From Porphyromonadaceae bacterium COT-184 OH4590 (GTDB lineage Bacteria > Bacteroidota > Bacteroidia > Bacteroidales > Paludibacteraceae): DNA of 64,000 nt. A model generated the notes under the pieces. That model did not search any database, had not been told where the DNA came from, and saw only the letters and a program-made list of their open reading frames with translations. This document shows positions 36,809 through 45,362 of this stretch, piece after piece. Within the stretch, counting starts at the first letter, position 1; each line of letters begins with the position of its first letter. Location of the stretch: NCBI GenBank assembly GCA_000768855.1, contig JRAN01000052.1, positions 1 through 64,000 of the forward strand, read 5' to 3'. The position numbers were made by a program, and so were the translations under genes.

Positions 36809-38347
36809 ATGAAGATAAAAAACATTACTTTGTTAATTGCCTTACTAATGGCAACAGTATGGAATAATATTCAGGCACAGACCAAATACGATCTTTATGT
36901 AGCCGGAATACAGGTAACATCAGACAATGCGGCTGATATTGGTACAGGCAGCTCTGATATAACCGGTAGCATAAGCTACGACTATATGACCAAAACATTG
37001 ATATTGGAAAACGCCACAATCACCACCAACGACAAAAACGCCATTTATAACAGCAACATAGACAATTTGGCTATTATATTGATTGGCACAAATACCATTA
37101 GCACAACAAATTACAACGCTATTTTCTTAAAAAAGAACACCATAATAAGTGCCGACGGCAACAACGGCTCGCTTTCGATAACCGCTATTGGAAATGATAT
37201 AAGTGGCATATATATTTATGAAAATACTACTCTTACTGTTGAGGGCAATGCCTTGCTCGAAGTAAAAGGAGCTTGGGGGATAAATGGTTTGGGTGGCTCT
37301 GCCAACGAATCGTTAGTTGTAGACGAATCCACAGTAAAGGCAACAGGCGGTTCATACGGTTCTATAGCCGACTTGGCAGCCCTTACGCTTATAGGCTGCG
37401 AAATAACCAAACCCACAAGAGCAATATTTAACAACTCTACTCACTGTGTAGAACAAAACGGACAGAGAGTAACTTCGGAATTAGTAATAGAACCTACAAT
37501 AACCAAGTACGAGCTATATATAGCAGGTACACAGGTAACATCAGACAATGCTGCCGACATTGCTTCGGTAAACCCTAATATAGAGGGTAATATCAGTTAT
37601 GATGATAATACCAAAACGTTGACTCTCGATAACTCTACTATCAAAACTCCAAGTATCGAAAGAGGTATTCATAATAGCGGTATAGACGGATTAAAGATTG
37701 TTTTAAAAGGCTCAAATACTATTACAGCACCCGATTATAGTGCGGTATCTTTGTATGCAAATACCACTATCGGAGGCGCCGGTTCAATAAATATATCAGA
37801 CACTATAAGCAGTGCCATATACATAAGTGATAATACCACTCTTACTATCGACGACGGCTGCTCGATAGAGATATATGCAATGTGGGGTATAAGAGGCAAA
37901 AAAGGTGTAACAAACGAAAAGGTAGTAATAAACAATGCCACTCTAAAAATATATGGCAGAGACACACCAATAACAAATTTAACAGACTTTACATTAAACA
38001 ATTGTGTAATAAGAGAGCCGCAGGGAGCGGTATTCAACCATGCTACACACCGATTGGAACTTGATGGACAGAAAATAACAACCGAGGTTATAATATCTCC
38101 TATCGGAGCCGGCACCACGATAGTCGAAAACAAAGATATAAGCGTATGGAGCGACAAAGGTATGTTGCACATAAATATCGAAAACAGTAACACCTCCACC
38201 AATAGAGCAAACGCTTACATATACAATATATCGGGCAAACTTGTACGCTCTGTGATACTTTCGGACAGACAGACATCTATACCATTACCAACAGGTATAT
38301 ATTTTGTACAAGTTGGGAATAACAGCAAAAAAGTAGTTATACAATAA
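36809..38347 (+). CDS. T9SS-secreted protein made of two tandem carbohydrate-binding-like repeats
   Basis: A 512-residue protein with a signal peptide ending near NIQAQ (residue 24). Two copies of a roughly 205-residue beta-rich module follow, beginning KYDLYVAGIQVTSDNAADI (residue 26) and KYELYIAGTQVTSDNAADI (residue 233), exactly 207 codons apart. Each continues with SYD...TKTLxLxN(A/S)TI, then NAI/GI..NSNIDxL. This resembles right-handed parallel-beta modules annotated as carbohydrate-binding in Bacteroidetes. The last 75 residues are a T9SS type A sorting domain (AYIYNISGKLVRSV and LPTGIYFVQVG). It is probably a cell-surface adhesin or glycan-binding protein. The ligand is unknown. Confidence 0.8.
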   Translation: MKIKNITLLIALLMATVWNNIQAQTKYDLYVAGIQVTSDNAADIGTGSSDITGSISYDYMTKTLILENATITTNDKNAIYNSNIDNLAIILIGTNTISTTNYNAIFLKKNTIISADGNNGSLSITAIGNDISGIYIYENTTLTVEGNALLEVKGAWGINGLGGSANESLVVDESTVKATGGSYGSIADLAALTLIGCEITKPTRAIFNNSTHCVEQNGQRVTSELVIEPTITKYELYIAGTQVTSDNAADIASVNPNIEGNISYDDNTKTLTLDNSTIKTPSIERGIHNSGIDGLKIVLKGSNTITAPDYSAVSLYANTTIGGAGSINISDTISSAIYISDNTTLTIDDGCSIEIYAMWGIRGKKGVTNEKVVINNATLKIYGRDTPITNLTDFTLNNCVIREPQGAVFNHATHRLELDGQKITTEVIISPIGAGTTIVENKDISVWSDKGMLHINIENSNTSTNRANAYIYNISGKLVRSVILSDRQTSIPLPTGIYFVQVGNNSKKVVIQ

Positions 38348-38363
38348 CTCATAAATTAGGTAC

Positions 38364-38404
38364 AAAAAGAGACTTAACTCAGAACAAAGTTAGGTCTCTT
38401 TTTT
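38364..38404. terminator. bidirectional terminator between the repeat protein gene and typA
   Basis: AAAAAGAGACTTAACT (38364-38379) pairs with AGTTAGGTCTCTTTTT (38388-38403) with one G-U pair. Runs on both sides serve the convergent genes. Confidence 0.8.
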
Positions 38405-38412
38405 ATGTATAT

Positions 38413-40215
38413 TTACGCTCCTTTCGAGGCTACTCTACGTCGTTCGTGTTCGTCGAGAATTATCTTGCGGATACGGAGATGTTTCGGGGTAACTTCGAGG
38501 TATTCGTCAGCCTTGATATACTCAAGCGCCTCTTCGAGCGAGAAGACGATAGGCGGTATAAGTCTCACCTTGTCGTCGGAGCCTGAAGCACGCATATTGG
38601 TTAGTTTTTTCGACTTGGTAACATTTACTATCAAGTCGCCCTCTTTTGAATGTTCGCCTACTACCTGCCCGGCATAAACCTCCTCTTGCGGAAAGATAAA
38701 AAACCTGCCTCTGTCCTGCAACTTGTCGATAGAGTAAGCAAAAGCGGTACCGCTCTCCATAGCGATGATAGAACCGTTGTTGCGACGTTCGATATTGCCT
38801 TTCCAAGGAGCATATTCGAGAAAACGATGTGCCATTACAGCTTCGCCTGCCGATATCGTCAAGACATTGTTCCTAAGTCCGATTATACCACGTGAGGGGA
38901 TATGAAACTCGAGATAAACTCTATCTTTTTTTGTATCCATAGACATCAGTTCCCCTTTTCGACGAGTAACTATATCGATTATTTTGCTTGCATACTCTTC
39001 CGGCACATTCACTGTGAGTTGTTCTATCGGTTCGCACAACACTCCGTCTATCTCTTTTTGTATTACCTGCGGTTGCCCCACTTGCAACTCATAACCCTCG
39101 CGGCGCATAGTCTCGATAAGAATAGACAGATGTAGCACACCACGCCCCGAGACCTTCCACGAGTCGGCACTGTCCGACTGTTCGACACGTAGAGCAAGAT
39201 TACGGTCGAGTTCTCGTATTAGACGGTCGTGTATATGTCGCGAAGTTACATATTTGCCCTCTTTGCCGAAAAAAGGCGAGTCGTTGTTGGTAAAGGTCAT
39301 CGACATTGTAGGTTCGTCTATGGCAATAGGTGGAAGAGGTTCGGGATTTTCGACACTCGTAATCGTATCGCCTATCTCGAATCCTTCGATACCTATTACA
39401 GCACATATATCACCCGAACCGACACTCTGAACGGGAGTTTTGCCAAGCCCCGAAAATGTATTGAGTTGTTTTATCTTCTGTTTTATCTTTGTACCATCGC
39501 GTTTTACAAGCATTATCTCCTGTCCGTCGTTGATAACACCCCGATGTACCTTACCTACGGCAATACGCCCTACATACGACGAATAGTCAAGCGAAGTGAT
39601 GAGCATTTGAGGCTCGCCATCAATATATTTAGGAGCAGGAATATGTTCGATGATGGTATCGAGCAGAGTTGTGATATTGTCAGAAGGCTTTTGCCAATCG
39701 TGCGACATCCAATTATGCTTTGCCGAACCGTATATAGTTGGGAATTCGAGTTGTCGTTCAGTAGCATCAAGGTTGAACATCAACTCAAACACCGCACTCT
39801 GTACCTCCTCGGGCTGGCAATTTGGCTTATCTACCTTATTGATAACAACAATAGGCAGAAGCCCTATTTGCAACGCTTTTTGGAGCACAAAACGTGTCTG
39901 CGGCATAGGTCCCTCAAAGGCATCGACAAGCAAAATACAACCGTCAGCCATATTTAGCACACGTTCTACTTCGCCTCCAAAGTCGGAGTGCCCTGGAGTG
40001 TCGATAATATTTATTTTGCAATCTTTGTATTCTATTGATACGTTTTTGGATGTAATGGTAATACCTCTTTCTCGCTCCAAATCGTTGTTGTCTAATATAA
40101 GCTCGCCTGTGTTCTGATTGTCTCTAAAAAGTTTACCTGCCAGCAGCATTTTGTCCACAAGTGTGGTTTTACCGTGGTCTACGTGTGCTATGATAGCTAT
40201 GTTTCTTATATTCAT
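38413..40215 (-). CDS. typA: ribosome-associated translational GTPase TypA/BipA
   Basis: An EF-G-like GTPase that binds the ribosome and aids 50S assembly and stress adaptation. It has 600 residues from the chosen start MNIRNIAIIAHVDHG. Motifs: G1 AHVDHGKTTL, G3 DTPGHSDFGGE, G4 NKVDKP. The BipA-specific C-terminal part has RGELMSMDTKKDRVYLEFHIP and TVNVPEEYASKIID. An ATG ten codons upstream is possible, but the P-loop normally begins within the first ten residues. It stands alone on the minus strand. Confidence 0.96.
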   Translation of the reverse strand: MNIRNIAIIAHVDHGKTTLVDKMLLAGKLFRDNQNTGELILDNNDLERERGITITSKNVSIEYKDCKINIIDTPGHSDFGGEVERVLNMADGCILLVDAFEGPMPQTRFVLQKALQIGLLPIVVINKVDKPNCQPEEVQSAVFELMFNLDATERQLEFPTIYGSAKHNWMSHDWQKPSDNITTLLDTIIEHIPAPKYIDGEPQMLITSLDYSSYVGRIAVGKVHRGVINDGQEIMLVKRDGTKIKQKIKQLNTFSGLGKTPVQSVGSGDICAVIGIEGFEIGDTITSVENPEPLPPIAIDEPTMSMTFTNNDSPFFGKEGKYVTSRHIHDRLIRELDRNLALRVEQSDSADSWKVSGRGVLHLSILIETMRREGYELQVGQPQVIQKEIDGVLCEPIEQLTVNVPEEYASKIIDIVTRRKGELMSMDTKKDRVYLEFHIPSRGIIGLRNNVLTISAGEAVMAHRFLEYAPWKGNIERRNNGSIIAMESGTAFAYSIDKLQDRGRFFIFPQEEVYAGQVVGEHSKEGDLIVNVTKSKKLTNMRASGSDDKVRLIPPIVFSLEEALEYIKADEYLEVTPKHLRIRKIILDEHERRRVASKGA

Positions 40216-40286
40216 TGTATAATGTGAATTTTGTGAAATCCACAATCACCGTTTTGGGAAGTGATGATTGTTTGTAAAATAGGGTG

Positions 40287-40294
40287 CAAAATTA
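40287..40294 (-). promoter_or_regulatory. typA -7 box
   Basis: The minus strand reads TAATTTTG, about 70 bases upstream of the typA start. Confidence 0.5.
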
Positions 40295-40349
40295 CAAAAA
40301 ATCAATGAAAATCTTATTTTTTCACAACAATTCTGTAACCGGTAAATAC

Positions 40350-40384
40350 AAAAAAGAGGGGAAACTTTCAGTCTTCCCCCTTTA
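40350..40384 (-). terminator. korAB terminator
   Basis: AAAGAGGGGAA (40353-40363) pairs imperfectly with TTCCCCCTTT (40375-40384). The A-run at 40350-40355 gives a U-tract on the minus strand. It lies 27 bases past the korB stop. Confidence 0.65.
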
Positions 40385-40410
40385 ATCAATTTAATATTAA
40401 ACATTTAAAA

Positions 40411-41409
40411 CTACATTTCCCACTGTTCGAGGGTGTCAAGTAGTTGCTCGAAGTTTTTGACTTTCGATTTTGACTTTATTTCGTCTATCTGATTTTCGAG
40501 TGCCGTCTCGTACGACTCCTCCTCTACATTGCGGATAACACCCATTGCCACAGGCATATCGGGGTAACGCATAGTAGCGAGTTTCAGATGCAAGGTGTAG
40601 TCGGGCGTTTTGGCATTGTGTATAAGAATATCTTTCTCGGTAATGCCATTTTCGCCTATTGTTACCACTTTCAAATCAAAACCATTGAGAACAAGCCCTT
40701 TGTCTCTATTAGCTCCGAATATCATCGGTTTGCCGTGTTCGAGGAAAATGGTCTTCTCTGCTCTATCCTCTTTCGACGAAATTGCCGAATGTGTGCCGTT
40801 GTTGAATATAACACAGTTTACCAGACACTCCACCACCGACGTTCCTTTGTGGTTGTGGGCGGCAGGCAGCACCATTTTGGCAACCTCAAAATCGACATCG
40901 AGCATACGTGCATAGAACGTACCTCCTGCTCCAAAGGTAAGAGCCGCAGGCTCAAAAGCCTTTTCGACGGTGCCATAAGGTGACGATTTGGTAACAAAAC
41001 CTTTGGGTGAGGTCGGCGAATATTGCCCTTTGGTAAGCCCGTAAATACGGTTATTAAACAACAATACGTTTATATCTACATTACGTCTTACGCTGTGAAT
41101 GAAGTGATTACCACCAATTGCCAGACAGTCGCCATCGCCTGTTGTCTGCCAGACGCTCAACTTGGGATTTGCTACCTTTACTCCAGATGCTATCACCGCA
41201 CCACGCCCGTGTATAGAGTGAAAGCCGTATGTATTCATATAATATGTCAGACGCGACGAGCAACCGATACCCGATACCATAACTATATCTTTGGGAGCCA
41301 CTCCTATGTCAGCCAGCGATTTATGAAGCGATGCCAACACCGCATGGTCGCCACAACCCGGACACCATCTAACTGCTACATTACTCTTAAAATCTTTATT
41401 TGTGTACAT
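40411..41409 (-). CDS. korB: 2-oxoacid:ferredoxin oxidoreductase, beta subunit
   Basis: The thiamine-diphosphate-binding subunit of a 2-oxoglutarate-type oxidoreductase that decarboxylates a 2-oxoacid to its acyl-CoA and reduces ferredoxin. The protein has 332 residues. The cysteine pair C16/C19 in RWCPGCGDHAV helps bind a 4Fe-4S cluster, and TTGDGDCLAIGGNH is the thiamine-diphosphate motif. It follows korA by 14 bases. 2-Oxoglutarate is the most likely substrate from overall similarity, but pyruvate or branched 2-oxoacids cannot be excluded. The ilvE neighbour would suit branched 2-oxoacids. Confidence 0.93.
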   Translation of the reverse strand: MYTNKDFKSNVAVRWCPGCGDHAVLASLHKSLADIGVAPKDIVMVSGIGCSSRLTYYMNTYGFHSIHGRGAVIASGVKVANPKLSVWQTTGDGDCLAIGGNHFIHSVRRNVDINVLLFNNRIYGLTKGQYSPTSPKGFVTKSSPYGTVEKAFEPAALTFGAGGTFYARMLDVDFEVAKMVLPAAHNHKGTSVVECLVNCVIFNNGTHSAISSKEDRAEKTIFLEHGKPMIFGANRDKGLVLNGFDLKVVTIGENGITEKDILIHNAKTPDYTLHLKLATMRYPDMPVAMGVIRNVEEESYETALENQIDEIKSKSKVKNFEQLLDTLEQWEM

Positions 41410-41423
41410 ATATTATTTCTATT

Positions 41424-43265
41424 TTAAAGTTTTTCGATCTCCTCTACCAACTCCTCTACCGAGAATGGTTGAGCCTCAATTTTATTAATTGGTAAGAAAT
41501 TCACCCCAAATATCTTAGAGCGTAAGTAAGAGACAAATTGTCCGCTATTTAGTTCACAAACAATTACTTTTTTATATTTACGAATAATCTCTTCAGCATT
41601 TTTGGGGAGCGGATTTATGTAGTTGAAATGCAAATGCGCTGTTTTTATACCTTTTTTGTTGAGCTTCGACACAGCACTTTGCAGATGTCCTCTGGTGCTA
41701 CCCCAACCGATTACAAGAGTGTCGGCAGAGGCATCGCCTTGTACTTCCATCAGTGGCAACTGGTTGGCAATGTTTTGCACCTTAAACTCTCGTGTCTCTA
41801 TCATTTTAGCATGGTTTTTGCCGTCGGTCGATATAACCCCCGTATTGTAATTACGTTCCAGGCCACCGATACGATGCTCAAAACCTTCAGTCGCCGGTAT
41901 ACCCCAATAACGAATCTTTGTCTGTTGGTCGCGAGAGAGTCCATTAAAACTGTCTTTCAGACTTTCGGGGGCGTAATTAGGCTTAATATCGGGAAGTTCC
42001 GACATTTTAGGCAGTTTCCACAACGAAGAGCCGTTGCCGATGAATGCATCGGTGAGCAATATCACAGGTGTGAGGTTTTCCAATGCTATCTTTGCAGCCA
42101 TATAGGCGTAATAAAAACAGTCATCAGGCGACGAAGCAGCCATTACCACAAGCGGACTTTCGCCGTTTCTGCCGTATAGAGCTTGCAATAAGTCGGTCTG
42201 TTCGGTCTTTGTGGGTAGTCCCGTTGATGGACCGCCACGCATCACATCTATCAATACGAGCGGAAGCTCGGCAATAACTGCCAGCCCAAGTGCTTCGGAT
42301 TTAAGGGCAAGCCCTGGTCCTGACGTGCTTGTAACTGCCAACGAACCTGCATAAGCAGCTCCCAAAGCGGTACAGATACCGCCAATTTCGTCTTCAGCCT
42401 GAAATGTCTTTACTCCCAAATCTTTACGTGCGGCAAGTTCGTGTAGAATATCTGTAGCGGGCGTGATGGGATAGCTTCCTAAAAAGAGCTGTAAACCCGA
42501 CTTTTCGGCGGCAGCTATAAGCCCTAATGCAGTGGCTTTGTTACCTGCAATAATGGTGTATTTACCCTTTTCGAGTCTGTCCGACTTATCAATGGTAAAT
42601 GTTGATATATTTAAATGTTGATTGTATCCGTAATTGAATCCGTCTTCGAGTACTTTGGCATTTGCCTTCAGAAGGTCGGGTTTCTTGGCAAATTTGTTGG
42701 CAAGGAAGTGTTGAGCCTTATCCAACTCGCGATTAAAAAGCCAACAGATAAGCCCAAGCGCAAACATATTTTTACTCCTTGTCATAGATTTCATATCCAT
42801 TCCAAACCCCTCTAAACTTTTGATAGTAAGAGAGGTAAGAGGCACGGGGATAATCTGTATTGTATCATTCAGACCTATTTCCGTAAAAGGGTTGTCTGTA
42901 GTATAGCCCGCCTTTTCCATATCTTTTTTAGAAAAAGAGTCGGCATCATAAATAACAACACTCAACGGTTTGAGAACATCTTTGTGGGCTTTCAATGCAG
43001 CGGGGTTCATAGCGACCAACACATCGGCATAGTCGCCGGGAGTTTTGATACCTGTACCAATATTTACCTGAAAACCCGAAACACCTGCTACTGTCCCTTG
43101 TGGGGCACGTATCTCGGCAGGATAGTCGGGGAATGTAGCTATTTCGTTTCCTAATATAGCCGAAAGGCTCGAAAAAAGCGTACCCGTAAGCTGCATTCCA
43201 TCACCTGAGTCACCGGAAAAACGTATTACTACATTATCCCTTTTTTCTTCGTTTTTATCATTCAT
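41424..43265 (-). CDS. korA: 2-oxoacid:ferredoxin oxidoreductase, fused gamma-alpha subunit
   Basis: A 613-residue protein. Residues 10-195 are the gamma (CoA-interacting) domain, beginning FSGDSGDGMQLTGTLF. The alpha (PYR) domain follows, with LFLGSYPITPATDILHELA, FQAEDEIGGICTALGAAYAG and TSTSGPGLALKSEALGLA. The C-terminal domain has VIGWGSTRGHLQSAV. The gamma-alpha fusion is common in Bacteroidetes. With korB it forms the complete enzyme, which lacks its own ferredoxin domain, so the small ferredoxin at 36.4 kb is a plausible partner. It is encoded first in the korA-korB pair. Confidence 0.93.
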   Translation of the reverse strand: MNDKNEEKRDNVVIRFSGDSGDGMQLTGTLFSSLSAILGNEIATFPDYPAEIRAPQGTVAGVSGFQVNIGTGIKTPGDYADVLVAMNPAALKAHKDVLKPLSVVIYDADSFSKKDMEKAGYTTDNPFTEIGLNDTIQIIPVPLTSLTIKSLEGFGMDMKSMTRSKNMFALGLICWLFNRELDKAQHFLANKFAKKPDLLKANAKVLEDGFNYGYNQHLNISTFTIDKSDRLEKGKYTIIAGNKATALGLIAAAEKSGLQLFLGSYPITPATDILHELAARKDLGVKTFQAEDEIGGICTALGAAYAGSLAVTSTSGPGLALKSEALGLAVIAELPLVLIDVMRGGPSTGLPTKTEQTDLLQALYGRNGESPLVVMAASSPDDCFYYAYMAAKIALENLTPVILLTDAFIGNGSSLWKLPKMSELPDIKPNYAPESLKDSFNGLSRDQQTKIRYWGIPATEGFEHRIGGLERNYNTGVISTDGKNHAKMIETREFKVQNIANQLPLMEVQGDASADTLVIGWGSTRGHLQSAVSKLNKKGIKTAHLHFNYINPLPKNAEEIIRKYKKVIVCELNSGQFVSYLRSKIFGVNFLPINKIEAQPFSVEELVEEIEKL

Positions 43266-43316
43266 AGCGAATTTTTTTTATAGTGTATTTTGATTTAATA
43301 ATTAGCTTTTTATAAA

Positions 43317-43375
43317 AAACAAAGAAGCCTTATAATTTAATTTCATAGAAAAAATTATATCCGACTTCTTTGTTT
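43317..43375 (-). terminator. ilvE terminator
   Basis: AAACAAAGAAG (43317-43327) pairs with CTTCTTTGTTT (43365-43375). The loop of about 37 bases can form an inner AT stem. It lies directly after the ilvE stop on the minus strand. Confidence 0.65.
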
Positions 43376-43415
43376 CTCAATAAATTGATTAAAACTGTTG
43401 GTTTACAAACAATTC

Positions 43416-44444
43416 TTAGATACCTTCTACAATAGTTGTCCAACCGAATACGTCAGGTTGTTCACCATATTGGATGCCACGTAGATAGTTGTAGAGCAAT
43501 GTTGATTTTTCACCCGGTTTACCATCTTTCGATATTTGGTAAGTGATATTGTTATCTATATCCACAATCTTTTCGATTGGCGAGATAACGGCGGCTGTTC
43601 CGCAAGCACCGGCTTCATCGAAAGTAGAGAGTTCGTCAACCAGGATATGACGTCTTTCGATAGTCATACCGAACTGCTTTTCGGCAATCTCTCTCAACGA
43701 CATATTTGTAATCGACGGTAATACCGAATGAGAGTCGGGAGTAATATACGAGTTGCCTCTGATAGCAAAGAAGTTGGCTGCCGAGCATTCATCGATATAT
43801 TTTTTCTCTTTCGAATCGAGGTAAAACACTGATGAATAACCCATTTCGTGAGCAGTCTCCGAAGCCAACAAACCGGCAGCATAGTTACCACCCACTTTGA
43901 TGTGTCCGGTACCGAGCGGAGCGGCACGGTCAAACTTGCGACTCAACATAAACGGAGTAGTTTGGAAACCTCCCTTGAAGTAAGGGCCAACAGGAGTTAC
44001 AAACACAATAAACTCATAATCTTTTGCCGGACGCACACCCACCAAAGGAGTAGTACCAAAAAGCACCGGACGGATATACAACGAAGCACCACTTTCGTAA
44101 GGAGGCACAAACTTAGCATTAAGCTCAACAGCTTTAATAACAGCCTCTTCAAACTTCTCTATTGGTAATTTTGGCATCTTGATGCCTTCGCACGACGACT
44201 GCATACGTTTTGCATTTTCGCGAATGCGGAAGATACGCACTTTGCCGTCTTTACCTCTAAAAGCCTTTAAGCCTTCGAAAGCTTCCTGTGCATAGTGTAG
44301 CACTGCCGCCGAGATATGAATATTCATAGTAGCTTCGGTATGAACACGAAGTTCTCCCCATTTGCCGTCTGCATAAGAACAGCGAACATTGTAGTCTGTG
44401 GGCACGTAGCCAAACACAAGATTTTTCCAATCAATTTCTGACAT
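43416..44444 (-). CDS. ilvE: branched-chain amino acid aminotransferase
   Basis: A fold IV PLP enzyme that exchanges amino groups between leucine, isoleucine or valine and 2-oxoglutarate. In 342 residues the catalytic lysine is K183 in GTGHIKVGGNYAAGL. Other signatures are YAQEAFEGLKAFRG at the N-terminus and YIDECSAANFFAI. It is transcribed alone on the minus strand, ending in its own terminator before the korA-korB pair. Confidence 0.95.
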   Translation of the reverse strand: MSEIDWKNLVFGYVPTDYNVRCSYADGKWGELRVHTEATMNIHISAAVLHYAQEAFEGLKAFRGKDGKVRIFRIRENAKRMQSSCEGIKMPKLPIEKFEEAVIKAVELNAKFVPPYESGASLYIRPVLFGTTPLVGVRPAKDYEFIVFVTPVGPYFKGGFQTTPFMLSRKFDRAAPLGTGHIKVGGNYAAGLLASETAHEMGYSSVFYLDSKEKKYIDECSAANFFAIRGNSYITPDSHSVLPSITNMSLREIAEKQFGMTIERRHILVDELSTFDEAGACGTAAVISPIEKIVDIDNNITYQISKDGKPGEKSTLLYNYLRGIQYGEQPDVFGWTTIVEGI

Positions 44445-44628
44445 GATGTTATAATATATTTATTTTAAAAAGTTTATATCATTTTTGTAAAAACATCCCA
44501 AAATATAACTATTTTATTTAATATTTTTTCGTATTTTTATTATTTTAGCACATCGATTACAACAAACAAAATCAACACTTTATCCTACTTACTAACAAGT
44601 AAAATCACTATTATTTTTTACTAATCGG

Positions 44629-44636
44629 CAAAGGTA
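44629..44636 (-). promoter_or_regulatory. ilvE -7 box
   Basis: The minus strand reads TACCTTTG, about 185 bases upstream of the ilvE ATG, implying a long leader. The interval 44445-44762 holds nothing else that I can identify and is very AT-rich. Confidence 0.45.
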
Positions 44637-44762
44637 CAAAATATATTATTAACAAAAAAACATTTAATCTAAATTACTATGAGATTTCTCATAAATTATT
44701 GCTCTACTGTAATTTTATTTATTAAAATAGAAAATCAGGTATTGATTCACAAAGTATGATAC

Positions 44763-45180
44763 TCAAATCCACCCAAAATTGATGTAGAAAAAGACTATTT
44801 CAAAGGCTTTTATATATTTTTCAAAAAGTTTGAAAAACAGCAGATTTTCCGCACCGCTCGGCGTATTCGATGCTTCAAAAGCGTGTTATCATCTTAAATA
44901 TCAATAGCATGCCTCTTCCCTATGAGGAGATTGTCTTCTTTGAAAATAGCTGAAAATGTATCCCAATTATCGGTACAAATCTCTCTGAAACTCTCGATTG
45001 AAATTCACCAAAACAGAAAACACTTTTTTAACACTAACTTGTTCAATTTCAGCAATACCACGAATGCCTACATTTCTTGCCAAAAGCAAGAGAATTTTTG
45101 CTGCGATATACGAAGCCCAATCGTTTTAGGTCAGATTATGGTTTCCAATGAATTGGCGTTTGCAGATTTTGCAAAGATAA
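44763..45180 (-). pseudogene. decayed IS1-family transposase (copy A)
   Basis: Reading the minus strand in shifting frames gives ILLLLARNVGIRGIAEIEQV plus SVKKVFSVL (helix-turn-helix part), then TDNWDTFSAIF and GKRHAIDI-stop-DDNTLLKHRIRRAVRK, then FKAFEIVFFYINFGWI-like residues ending at a TGA (44763-44765). This order matches the middle and C-terminal catalytic half of IS1-type transposases. There are in-frame stops and at least two frameshifts, and no N-terminal zinc ribbon. About 185 bases (44993-45180) are repeated near 50.3 kb. Confidence 0.8.
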
Positions 45181-45216
45181 TTTTGCTTTTTATTTTTTTT
45201 ATTACCATTTATTGAC

Positions 45217-45224
45217 TATCTTTG
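45217..45224 (+). promoter_or_regulatory. -7 box for the cysteine peptidase gene
   Basis: TATCTTTG, 139 bases before the start codon at 45363, just outside the IS1 remnant. Confidence 0.5.
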
Positions 45225-45362
45225 CACTTAGACAGTTGGGACAGTAAAGTTCTATTTATACTATCATCAACCAAAATACAACTTTACTCATTGATAATCA
45301 CAACATTATTTTTTTAAACTACGACTAAAAATTTTATGTCTAACTTATAAATATAATTACTT

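Noticed and set aside
39229-39957. A 242-codon plus-strand frame opposite typA
   Set aside because: It lies wholly antisense to the conserved typA coding sequence and has no domain, promoter or partner.
44922-45215. A 97-codon plus-strand frame as a gene
   Set aside because: It is antisense to IS1 remnant A and has no recognisable domain.
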